Below are positions 8,549-15,494 of a stretch of DNA of 15,494 bases, one piece after another. Position 1 is the first letter of the stretch, and every line of letters starts with the position of its first letter. Source of the stretch: Temnopleurus reevesii. Lineage: Eukaryota > Echinodermata > Echinoidea > Temnopleuroida > Temnopleuridae. The notes under the pieces were generated by a model. The model worked only from the letters and a program-made list of their open reading frames with translations, did not search any database and was not told the origin of the DNA. Where the stretch lies: assembly GCA_036244855.1 (NCBI GenBank), contig BQKZ01000497.1, forward strand, positions 140,534 to 156,027. The letters run 5' to 3'. A program made the position numbers and the translations under genes.

Positions 8549-9089
8549 TGCTAGTTAATGGAATGCAAAAATTATTAATATACTGTTATAACAGAGGGTG
8601 TGGCAGGTCTGACCGCTATAGGAGTTCTCCTTCCATTCAACATAAAGTGCGTTAAATGTCCTCTATTATGACAATATATGTCGGCTTGTAATGACCAGTG
8701 CTTCTCTGGCCATCAATTTTTTGGCTGGGAGAGCTTCAAAATGGATATCATTTATTTTATAATAACCTTTCTTCCTATTTTAATGAGGCAATTTGGGAAC
8801 GCCCCGAAAAACTCTCTTCATATGCAGATGGTTTGTGTTAGGTCATATGCCTCGCTAAGATATAAGAAGAAAATGTTATAAAATATATGTGAAAAATCTC
8901 GGGGCTCTATCAGTCATAACAATGATGACCAAGGTAGCATAGATCAAAACAAGCCAACGTAATTGTATTTACATTATAGTGGACCTTTGTCGCATTTTAT
9001 CTAAAAATAAAATTGACAACTTGTATTGCGGTCTGACCTGCTCCACCCTTTGTTATCATATATAACGGTTATTTTCCATTAACTAGCAT
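8549..9089. repeat. 541-bp imperfect palindrome
   Basis: The ends are ATGCTAGTTAATGGA (8549) and TCCATTAACTAGCAT (ending 9089). Inside, GTGTGGCAGGTCTGACCGC near 8597 pairs with GCGGTCTGACCTGCTCCAC near 9031. AAATGTCCTCTATTATG and GTCGGCTTGT pair with CATTATAGTGGACCTTT and ACAAGCCAACG. TATTTTATAATAACCTTTCTTCC pairs with the complement of the 8850-8890 region, and GAGGCA (8784) with TGCCTC (8848). Only about 57 bp at the centre is unpaired. The open frame across 8678-8881 is a by-product of the palindrome. It is probably a foldback transposable element. Confidence 0.85.
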
Positions 9090-9251
9090 CTCGTTCCCGC
9101 CGAGTAACATAATTTTATCTAAAATAGAGTTAATTGACGACGCTGGCTTCTGACCATGCTTAATGTAATTTTTTTTCAAGAAAATTGTGTGAGGTTGGAC
9201 CGCAGTCTTGGGAAGCTTTGAGTCCTCTTTTTCTTTTTAGACATAACAGAA

Positions 9252-9409
<158 letters not shown>

Positions 9410-9739
9410 AATATTTAATTCGTCCGCTTGTAAACATTGCGGTAATTGCAATGTTTCAATTTCGTCAATGCGCATGCTTGTTCAAAATTTTTGCGATCAT
9501 GTTAGGAAAATTATGTTAAATATAAAAAAAATTATATTAGAAAATGATAAGAAAATAATACTCTTGATGCCGCAGCCATAATAACAGCCGGGATCCTTGT
9601 AATTTGTGCTATATTTTTTTCTTCAACGAGTGCCCCAAATAAAATTCCCTGCTAATATTGGTCTAAAATTCATGATCCGGGAAAGAGATGTTTAAATATA
9701 TATATATATAACAAAACAATGGGAATTTGTTTTAATTGA
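9410..9739. other. no gene; one short hairpin
   Basis: The only structure seen is AAACATTGC (9432-9440) pairing with GCAATGTTT (9448-9456) across a 7-nt loop. TGCGCATGC at about 9469 resembles half of an NRF1-type site. A TA run lies at about 9697-9709. Confidence 0.45.
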
Positions 9740-9835
9740 AATGAAAAGAAAAAAAGAAGAAAAAAAGAAAAAGAAAAAAAAAAGAGAACAAAAATCAAAT
9801 AGGAAAAGAGAAGGAAAAGAAACAAAAGAGGGGGG
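9740..9835 (+). repeat. purine-only tract
   Basis: About 95 bases made almost only of A and G (AAAAGAAAAAAAGAAGAAAA and similar), ending in GAGGGGGGC. It may be the A-rich tail of a retroposed sequence or a simple-repeat expansion. Confidence 0.8.
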
Positions 9836-9904
9836 CTATGGGTGCTAGACCCCTGGGTCAGAGCTATGGAGGCGCCAATTCGTTGAAAAGGGCCGCCAAA
9901 TTTG

Positions 9905-10016
9905 GTGATGATTTCTTTTCTTTCTTTTTTACTTGTCAGTTCAGTTCAATCTTCGGCGGGGCGCCAACTTTGAGCCCCCCCCCCCCCCCGGTATCAATAT
10001 CATGAATGTGCACATA
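9905..10016 (-). mobile_element. retroposon-like repeat, copy 1 (minus orientation)
   Basis: The plus strand reads a T-rich tract (TTTCTTTTCTTTCTTTTTTACTTGTCAG), then GGGGCGCCAAC, 15 C (9975-9989), and GGTATCAATATCATGAATGTGC. The same order recurs at 10377-10489. On the minus strand this gives a GC-rich body ending CTGACAAGTAAAAAAG, like the 3' end of an A-tailed SINE or LINE. No body upstream of the shared part was identified. Confidence 0.55.
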
Positions 10017-10374
10017 ATATGCCAGTCACTAGGATTTTTTCGGAGTGCAAACGGTCATTGGTGGTGCTTACTGGACCGAAGTGGACCCCTTTTGGACCGA
10101 TGCGCCGCGCCGGCGAGCTGACAAGAAGAACAGAAGTAAAATAACTCTACAACGGATATTCTAAGGCTAAAGCTTTTTTTTTTGCCGAAAAAGTACCTCT
10201 GCAGCTGGTAAGTGGTGTTGCTTGACCACCTCACCGCTAGCTACAGGAAAATGAGCAACTAAAAGAAAATAGTAAATTAGGGACAATAAACAAAAGAAAT
10301 AAAACCAAAAGAATGAGATCTAGGGGACAAAATGCTGCTAAGAGGGGTACCTCATTGTAAGTGAAGCTCCCCCA

Positions 10375-10376
<2 letters not shown>
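10017..10376. other. spacer with a small imperfect hairpin
   Basis: 10196-10247 can fold, with CCTCTGCAGCTGGTAAGTGGT pairing against ACCACCTCACCGCTAGCTACAGG through mismatches and a bulge. The rest is A-rich sequence without recognisable features. Confidence 0.4.
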
Positions 10377-10410
<34 letters not shown>

Positions 10411-10489
10411 TCAGGGGGGCTAAGCTACCCGGGGCGCTACATCATATCTCGACCGTCCTCCCGGGTATCAAAATCATGGGTGCGCGCAG
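10377..10489 (-). mobile_element. retroposon-like repeat, copy 2 (minus orientation)
   Basis: 33 T (10377-10409) are followed by GTCAGGGGGGCTAAGC, CCGGGGCGCTAC and CCGGGTATCAAAATCATGGGTGC. This matches copy 1 around TTGTCAG, GGGGCGC and GGTATCA.(T/A)ATCATG..TG. Read on the minus strand, it is a GC-rich body ending CCCCCCTGAC followed by a pure poly(A) tail. The pure tail suggests a younger insertion than copy 1. Confidence 0.6.
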
Positions 10490-11787
10490 AAGGGAAAATA
10501 TTATTCTGTAACAGTTCGATGATTGTCGGACAGGTGACGAACAAATTANCCCGGAGACGCCAAATTTGCTAAATAGTCGAGCATACTACATTACATTGCA
10601 TACTACATTAACGAAAACGTCTTTTCATTCACACACTGGATCGCTCAAAAACGAATTACCATAGTCATTAACGCTGTTGATCGTTAAAAGACGAATTTGC
10701 TTGCTATTTCTGTGAAATTCAAATAGTGATATAGACGGCACTCAAGATATCGTCTAATTTGAATGAAATGTTTACTTATTTGGTCAGAGTTAGTTTGAAG
10801 TTCACCGGGCAAATCTACAACAATCATTATAATGATAAATATAGCATTAAAACAGTCAGACAAATTACCTAATATTATTAATCGGTCATAGCATTAGCTG
10901 CCAAGTGGGCGCTTTTTGCATTCAAACAACTAAATTCCTATCGGCACCCGTTTACATCACCTGAGTTGAGTGCAGCAGTGACATTGTGGATTGATATCTT
11001 GCTAAAGGAATTTAACATCATGGATGGGATTAAAACCGCCGTCCCTTTAATGGAGAGGTGGGAGTCAGAACCTCTAAAAATATATAGCATTTTGAAAAAT
11101 GAGCAATTTTTGTAGCCGTTTTACGAACATCAGTCTCATGAACATCTCATACACTATAAGAAGGAAATAGTCGAGGGTAACATTTCACTATTTATCAAGA
11201 TTAAGTGGATAGTTAGCGTTGACACCCAATAGAGATGAATGAAATAGCTTTTAAAAGAAAGGACTGGTTACAAATTCGGTAGCTGGCAAACGATATGGAC
11301 GCCCTAAAAGCCGATTTTGTCATTATGGCTACGAGTGATGAGTTTGATCAATCCTTCCATAATACCCCTACTCTGACAATCAATAAGAATTTCGGAGTGT
11401 GTACTTTATCAGTTTTATCACAGTTATTATTGATATTGATATATTTTGGTGCTTTAATAGCAATATGTGATGGCCTATAGGATTATGACCCTGTGTGATG
11501 CTAAGTCGCCTTTAATTGGGCGTTCTAAAAATAGATTTGGGGGAAAAATTAACAACTTGACCACCGGTATGCCATTTCATTGCGATGCTGTCATCACCAC
11601 GTGGGGCATGCGTTTCACACGCCTCGCGTTTTTGCATGCCCCTCTATTTCTATAACTCAATAAGCTTTGTTCTGCAGATAATAAGCATTTTTCATTTTTT
11701 GTATCATTACACAAGGATCGTTGCATTGAGAGTGTACAGACGAGAAAAATTAATAAATTTGCGAAGAAAGCCGTCGGCCATTGAATA
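10490..11787. other. unassigned non-coding stretch
   Basis: No gene was recognised. Minor structure includes a 13-bp direct repeat GCATACTACATTA (10581-10593 and 10598-10610) and GATCGCTCAAAAACGAATT near 10649 echoed by GATCGTTAAAAGACGAATT near 10679. The base at 10549 is N. A 61-codon frame at 11295-11480 has a hydrophobic C-terminus but no family resemblance. Confidence 0.45.
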
Positions 11788-11814
11788 GTGCGAATAGTAA
11801 TTTTTTCCCTAGGC

Positions 11815-11846
<32 letters not shown>

Positions 11847-12137
11847 GAGTTTTTTTTGCGCATGCGCACTCGGCTGAAAGCAATCTGCCCATGCACTAGA
11901 CAGCACTTCCCAGCTATACGCGGCACGGGAAACTTCTGGCGGGCTTTGTTCGCATGTGCACTCAACGAGCAGACGAGTCAGAGACTGTGGACAAAAACAA
12001 CCTTTTGATCAAGTTAAACAGCGGACGACAGTTTCAGAACATTTAATCCGCTCCTCTAGACTACTTTATGATTGCTGTTGTTATAAAAAGTAATATACAA
12101 TGACTCGTTCGTCGGCACTGACAAAAACTATTCGCAC
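11788..12137. other. interval bounded by an 11-bp inverted repeat
   Basis: GTGCGAATAGT (11788-11798) and ACTATTCGCAC (12127-12137) are perfect inverse complements. The same end motif recurs at 12217-12227. The interval holds a 28-A run (11815-11842), which precedes a GC-richer block with GCGCATGCGCACTC, GCCCATGCACT and CGCATGTGCACTC. It may be a short element sharing ends with the next hairpin. No clear target duplication was seen. Confidence 0.4.
11857..11868. promoter_or_regulatory. NRF1-type palindrome
   Basis: TGCGCATGCGCA is an exact match to the NRF1 consensus (YGCGCAYGCGCR). A weaker relative, CGCATGTGCAC, lies at 11951-11961. NRF1 sites usually mark CpG-rich animal promoters, but no gene start was found next to it. 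Function is unproven. Confidence 0.45.
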
Positions 12138-12230
12138 TCATGAGCACCATGCAGGTAGTACCATCTTCTCTCGGGCCTGTGGCACTTGGGAGGATGCTAC
12201 TATCTGATGCTCATTCGTGCGAATAGTTTT
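12124..12230. repeat. 107-nt long-stem hairpin
   Basis: AAAACTATTCGCAC (12124-12137) pairs perfectly with GTGCGAATAGTTTT (12217-12230). After a 2x2 loop, ATGAGCA pairs with TGCTCAT. After a 6x2 loop, AGGTAGTA-C-CATCTTCTC pairs with GGGAGGATG-C-TACTATCT, with one mismatch and G:T pairs. The terminal loop is about 15-17 nt. The stem has about 38-39 pairs. It could be a tiny MITE or an expressed hairpin RNA such as a microRNA precursor; sequence alone does not decide. Confidence 0.8.
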
Positions 12231-12606
12231 AACCAGAACCTCGAGATTAATTTCTATAATATTCAATTGATAATGTGTAAATGAAATTATTTATCTTGCT
12301 AAATCATTATAACCTCATTTACAAATTGTCGAAATGTTATTGAAATGGAAAAATATGGATTAATGATAAAGCAATTGAAATGAAATACTCGCCGTGATAT
12401 TAAATGGGTCATTTTTTTCCTTTAATGGCATCCATTGATAGAGAATAAAATCCATTACCGTGGATTTAGAATTCTACGCTCCCACCGCAAATTCAGTATG
12501 ATGAGAAGCTTTCGTCTGTATAATTCTACCCACCTCCACGAGTAGATTATTGGATTGTAAACCTCTCAATTTATCAGTGACCAAAACTGCTTTAAAAATT
12601 GGGTTA
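12231..12606. other. no identifiable feature
   Basis: AT-rich sequence without repeats or convincing ORFs. ATTAAA on the minus strand (plus 12421-12426) could serve as a weak polyadenylation signal for the ORF at 12731-12937, but it is far from the stop. Confidence 0.4.
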
Positions 12607-12823
12607 TTCAAATGATAATGTATTCACTCAATCTCCATCTTTATATCATCATAGATGATGTATAGAGTGCCCGTTCAGTAAGCTGGTTGTAGAAGTGATC
12701 GTAAATTACGTACTTCAAATGATAATGTATTCACTTAATCTCCATCTTTTTATCCACATAGATGATGTATAGAGTGCCCGTTTCATTAAGCTGGTTGCAG
12801 AGGTGATCGTATATTGCGTACTT
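12607..12823. repeat. 107-bp tandem duplication
   Basis: TTCAAATGATAATGTATTCACT begins copies at 12607 and 12714. Both run through AATCTCCATCTTT, ATAGATGATGTATAGAGTGCCCGTT, TAAGCTGGTTG.AGA.GTGATCGTA and GCGTACTT/ACGTACTT. Differences are scattered substitutions and a few 1-bp indels. A third short echo, TCAAATGATAAT, occurs at about 13059. Confidence 0.93.
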
Positions 12824-12937
12824 ATGGCAAGCGATTTCGATTGTGATTTTGTGAGAAATACCAATTCTAAGCGTACGTCCTTGTACACAAAGGTTGTTTT
12901 TAACGGCCCGAAAGATCACCAGAGCCTTGTCCGCCAT
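12731..12937 (-). CDS. possible small protein or terminal exon, unknown function
   Basis: A 68-codon minus-strand frame with its ATG at 12935-12937 in a good context (G at -3, G at +4: GCTATGGCG). It starts MADKALVIFRAVKNN, continues through a mixed hydrophobic/basic middle, and ends DKKMEIK before TGA. Composition looks more protein-like than other frames here, with no low complexity and no signal peptide or membrane segment. I do not recognise the family. The last 30 or so codons lie in the second copy of the 107-bp duplication. The matching part of the other copy (12607-12713) is downstream and carries frame-breaking indels. The CpG-rich block at 13261-13740 lies about 320 bp upstream of the ATG and could be its promoter. 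It may equally be a chance ORF or a transposon fragment. Confidence 0.22.
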   Translation of the reverse strand: MADKALVIFRAVKNNLCVQGRTLRIGISHKITIEIACHKYAIYDHLCNQLNETGTLYIIYVDKKMEIK

Positions 12938-13072
12938 AGCAACAAGTAATATGTGCAAAATTGTTTCCAAGTATTATACTTCGAGCGTATTAAGGAATAC
13001 CAAATAACAATAGTACGCAAGAAACTGGCATAAAGATGTTATGGCAAATTGCCCTACTCAAATGATAATATT

Positions 13073-13225
13073 GGTGATATCACAAATTCTATATAATTTT
13101 CAAATAAATCCTTTTTCTATATCCAGAAAAAACATCGCAAACTAAAATATCACTAATTGAATACCACTAAATCGAATTAGGGATATCACGTTCTGGAATT
13201 AGTGATACACTACTTGGTGATATCC
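13073..13225. repeat. cluster of GATATCAC / AATTAGTGATAT motifs
   Basis: Short mirrored words recur: GGTGATATCAC (13073-13083), ATATCACTAATT (13147-13158), AATTAGGGATATCAC (13175-13189), AATTAGTGATA (13197-13207) and TTGGTGATATCC (13214-13225). ATATCACTAATT and AATTAGGGATAT form a 12-bp inverted pair with one mismatch. It may be a degenerate AT-rich minisatellite, a nest of small palindromes, or clustered binding sites. Confidence 0.5.
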
Positions 13226-13260
13226 AAAAAATATGAATATATATCAAAACGGCATACCAT

Positions 13261-13740
13261 ACGTATGACTCAAAGAACAACTGGGGATCCTTTCTCAGGT
13301 ACGATTCACCGACAAGAGTCAACATTGTAAAGGGTCACCACTCGCATGTAGAGTCATTACGGAGGTTACGCTCGACAACGGAGCGGCTCAACGACGGGAG
13401 AATTCGTCAGATTCCTGCGTAATTGCTAGCCCGTCCGTATTCCCTCCGTTGCTCTTAACTTCTGTTACGCTACTCGCTCAACGGCAGTATGCAAATTGAG
13501 TGTAACGTCGGGAATCGAGCTTTCACGCCGAAATCCAAATATTTGCATAATAGGCACGTGATACGCTTGGCTGCATCTGATTGGCTACGTTCCTGCATCT
13601 AAGACGGACGCAGGATTGAGCAAAGACCGTTGTAGACTTCCGCTTTTTGCCGCTGTTGTCACTGGCAACCCGCGAAGTGGACCCAGACGGGTCGAAAATG
13701 GTATTGGTCAGCGATTTTGCCGTTCGCGTTGACGGTGCGT
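13261..13740. promoter_or_regulatory. CpG-rich candidate promoter block
   Basis: Counting by eye gives 42 CpG in these 480 bases, far denser than the flanks. Motifs include octamer ATGCAAAT (13489-13496), inverted octamer ATTTGCAT (13541-13548), E-box CACGTG (13555-13560), an inverted CCAAT box in CTGATTGGCT (13577-13586), an RFX-type X-box GTTGTCACTGGCAAC (13655-13669), and another ATTGG at 13703-13707. GTTACGCT..CG..CAACGG occurs twice (about 13366 and 13464). Such clustering is typical of animal promoters. Direction is undecided. Confidence 0.5.
13698..13734 (+). other. possible first coding exon
   Basis: ATG at 13698-13700 has a strong start context (GAAAATGG). It opens 12 codons, MVLVSDFAVRVD plus one base, before GACG|GTGCGT, a moderate splice-donor match with GT at 13735-13736. 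If unspliced, the frame closes at TAA two codons later. It sits at the downstream edge of the CpG-rich block, where a first exon would be expected. No matching acceptor or second exon was identified, so this stays speculative. Confidence 0.15.
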
Positions 13741-14227
13741 AATCTCGCTTTTATGAAAGTCTTTACGACCATCTTTATGAAACAGGGACGATTTTCGTGT
13801 GCGAATGAATATTTCAGTGGATGAGGATTGCGTCCACGATGTTTTAATATTGATGACTTACACACAAAGTGATTTATAATGGATTTTCAAATTGGGTCAA
13901 CGCCGAGGATTCATTATAATGCCAAAATTCAGTCTCAAGGATTTTGTACTATAATCCATCAATTTATCTTTTAATATCAAAATGCCAAGTTAGTCCCGGC
14001 TCGATACTTGGCTTTTATACGAGATGCAAAATTGTACAAATCAAACCCTTTTATTTTGAGGTATTGGTTATGACTCTCGACTTTCAAGAAGTGGGTCGCG
14101 GCTTAAAAACACGCAAAGGGTCAGCCGCATGCAGCTCATATTTTGCGCAATTTTACCTAAATTTTGGCGCACCTAACACTGACCAGGGAGGGGGGAGGTA
14201 GCACACAGTATACGCTGGGCAAAAAGC
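13741..14227. other. no identifiable feature
   Basis: CpG density drops sharply. An 85-codon plus-strand frame (13944-14201) has no family resemblance. If the start at 13698 is real, this could be intron. A short TATAATGGAT/ATAATCCAT inverted pair is the only structure noted. Confidence 0.4.
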
Positions 14228-14231
14228 TTAT

Positions 14232-14408
14232 AACACGATACAAACTATTTTCGAAAAATAAAGTCGGTCGAAGGAGAATAGATCCGTTCGCCGTGAATAG
14301 AACTGTGCGGACACAACAATGACAAGCCGGTGACGATTTGAATAGCATTACAAAGAACCATTGAAATGGTGTTCGACTTTATTTTTCGAAATTAGTTTAT
14401 ATCGTGTT
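14232..14408. mobile_element. 177-bp MITE
   Basis: AACACGATACAAACTATTTT at the left end is the inverse complement of the right end, and the 35-bp arms (14232-14266 and 14374-14408) differ at about three positions. TTAT lies directly outside both ends (14228-14231 and 14409-14412), fitting a 4-bp target-site duplication. The interior is non-repetitive and non-coding. It is non-autonomous; the mobilising family was not recognised. Confidence 0.85.
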
Positions 14409-14412
14409 TTAT

Positions 14413-15283
14413 CATGTTTGCAAATGTGTGACACAGAGGTATGATAAAGTATAGCTTGGTTTTTTTTCTATTTCTTACAAGCCGAGGAAGGGAAGTATTC
14501 GTTTCTCCCTATTCCCTTTTTCTTTTATTAAAGTGTTTAGCTATAACTTAAGTCAATTGCGAACAGAGATGTTTAAGAAACACGTATGTATTGCATTCAT
14601 CGAAAGGAAATAATTTATCCCCTTTGCTCAATTTTAAGCGAATGAACGATATTTTTAGATCAAACTACGGTGGCAGAAACCAGCAGCATTGTCTTTAAAA
14701 GATTACCGGTTGCTATGCTTTTCAAAATAATATTCGTCCTCACGCGTCACTAAGTATTTTTATGCCTTTGTTTTATACAGATATTCTAACTGCGTACGCA
14801 CATCTCTAAATTTTGATGTTTTCATGCTCAGTAAAATGAAATATCTTGTTCATGAAAAAAAAATCATCCAACAAAAATATTTCTGTATCGAGGTCCACGA
14901 TTAAAGAAAAGTAGCTGCTATGAATCATTTCAGAGTAGAAGCGATGACTAACATTGTGCAAATTTGAAATGAAATTTAATCCGGTCTTAAACACTTTGCA
15001 GGTTACTTTTAATGCGGAGGTGGAGAGAGGCTTTGGCGAATATAGCATAATCGTTTTGGTTGCCCTAAAGCCATATGCATCCTGAGCGCAAACATCCTTT
15101 ACTTTAGACTTTTTGAATTGGCAATGTTTATTTCATTCTCTCATACTTTAATGTATTCTTCATTTCAAATGTATCAGAAGGTCCGTTTACACAATCCCGT
15201 TTTGTGACGATTTGGCACTATAATAGTTTTGTTTTTACACAAAAGTTAGCGGGGCCGTCACCAACATTTTTCCAGAGGGGTAC
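14413..15283. other. unassigned non-coding stretch
   Basis: No gene was recognised. TTTATCAT near 14408-14415 pairs with ATGATAAA near 14451-14458, just outside the MITE. The minus strand has an 80-codon frame at 14806-15048 without family resemblance. Nothing else stood out. Confidence 0.45.
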
Positions 15284-15371
15284 GTGTCAATGACTTTACT
15301 AAAGTTTGACACCATTTTTACCCTTTCCACCTATAAGGGTTGTACACCTTATAGTTTAAAAGGGAGTGCGT
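15284..15371. repeat. two adjacent short hairpins
   Basis: GTGTCAA (15284-15290) pairs with TTGACAC (15306-15312), with an inner CTTTA/TAAAG. CTATAAGG (15331-15338) pairs with CCTTATAG (15347-15354), enclosed by ACCCTTT (about 15320) and AAAAGGG (about 15358). Such nested short palindromes are common near transposon ends, but the window stops before any partner end is visible. Confidence 0.55.
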
Positions 15372-15494
15372 TCACATCCGTTGCACACTGCCTATCGACC
15401 GTCATGTGGTACATTTCGTCCGTATTTTCACGAAGTAACAGGAGCCAGAGGATATTGTTACACTAAAAGGGTTACAAATCCATTGAAACGTGTT

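Noticed and set aside
8678..8881. 67-codon plus-strand frame
   Set aside because: It lies across the centre of the 541-bp palindrome, so its openness is explained by the repeat, and it shows no domain.
11577..12008. Overlapping frames on both strands with poly-Lys or poly-Phe runs
   Set aside because: The runs come from the 28-A homopolymer, and the flanking residues match no recognised family.
12139..12170. let-7-like microRNA because of GGTAGTA after TGAGCA
   Set aside because: The seed does not match (let-7 begins TGAGGTAGTAG) and the words are separated, so only a generic hairpin is supported.
13944..14201. 85-codon plus-strand frame as a second exon after the 13698 start
   Set aside because: No convincing acceptor site or protein-family similarity was seen, so linking it to the start would be guesswork.

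Overview
This looks like a eukaryotic, AT-rich, largely non-coding stretch. It has no operons and no ribosome-binding-site-led genes. It has many microsatellites and homopolymers (an AAT run, TA runs, 33 T, 28 A, 15 C), several foldback or MITE-like elements, a decayed Tc1/mariner-superfamily transposon, and long decayed tandem arrays. One undetermined base (N) lies at 10549. The texture fits a marine invertebrate genome, possibly an echinoderm or another invertebrate deuterostome, but nothing seen fixes the taxon. No complete, recognisable protein-coding gene, tRNA or rRNA was found.

Layout. 1-236 is a 41-bp minisatellite. About 480-5175 is a chain of degenerate tandem repeats sharing a core (roughly GCAACAACAC..TCAGATATGTAACATTTTCAAT). 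Its copy spacing falls from about 400-600 bp, to about 225 bp, to about 140 bp along the window, and a 174-bp terminal-inverted-repeat insertion (3218-3391) interrupts it. 5432-6938 is a 1.5-kb transposon flanked by TA with arms of about 530-560 bp; its centre keeps a frameshifted C-terminal transposase remnant on the minus strand. 7086-7852 is bounded by 31-bp inverted repeats with a third copy inside. 8291-8503 and 8549-9089 are two successive long imperfect palindromes. 9252-9409 is an AAT microsatellite. About 9905-10016 and 10377-10489 are two related GC-rich repeats with an A-rich tail on the minus strand, like retroposon 3' ends. 11788-12230 holds a poly(A) run, a perfect NRF1-type palindrome and a 107-nt hairpin. 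12607-12823 is a 107-bp tandem duplication overlapping the end of a possible small minus-strand ORF (68 codons). 13261-13740 is CpG-rich with two octamer sites, an E-box, CCAAT boxes and an RFX-like X-box, and is the best promoter candidate. 14232-14408 is a clean 177-bp MITE with a 4-bp target duplication. The end carries short hairpins.

How the parts fit. Most of the window is explained by transposition and local duplication. The only place where gene function seems plausible is 12.7-13.75 kb. There a CpG-rich block could drive a minus-strand transcript (ORF 12731-12937), a plus-strand transcript (ATG at 13698 followed by a GT splice-donor-like site), or both. This is inference. All repeat identities were read by eye, without alignment or database search.
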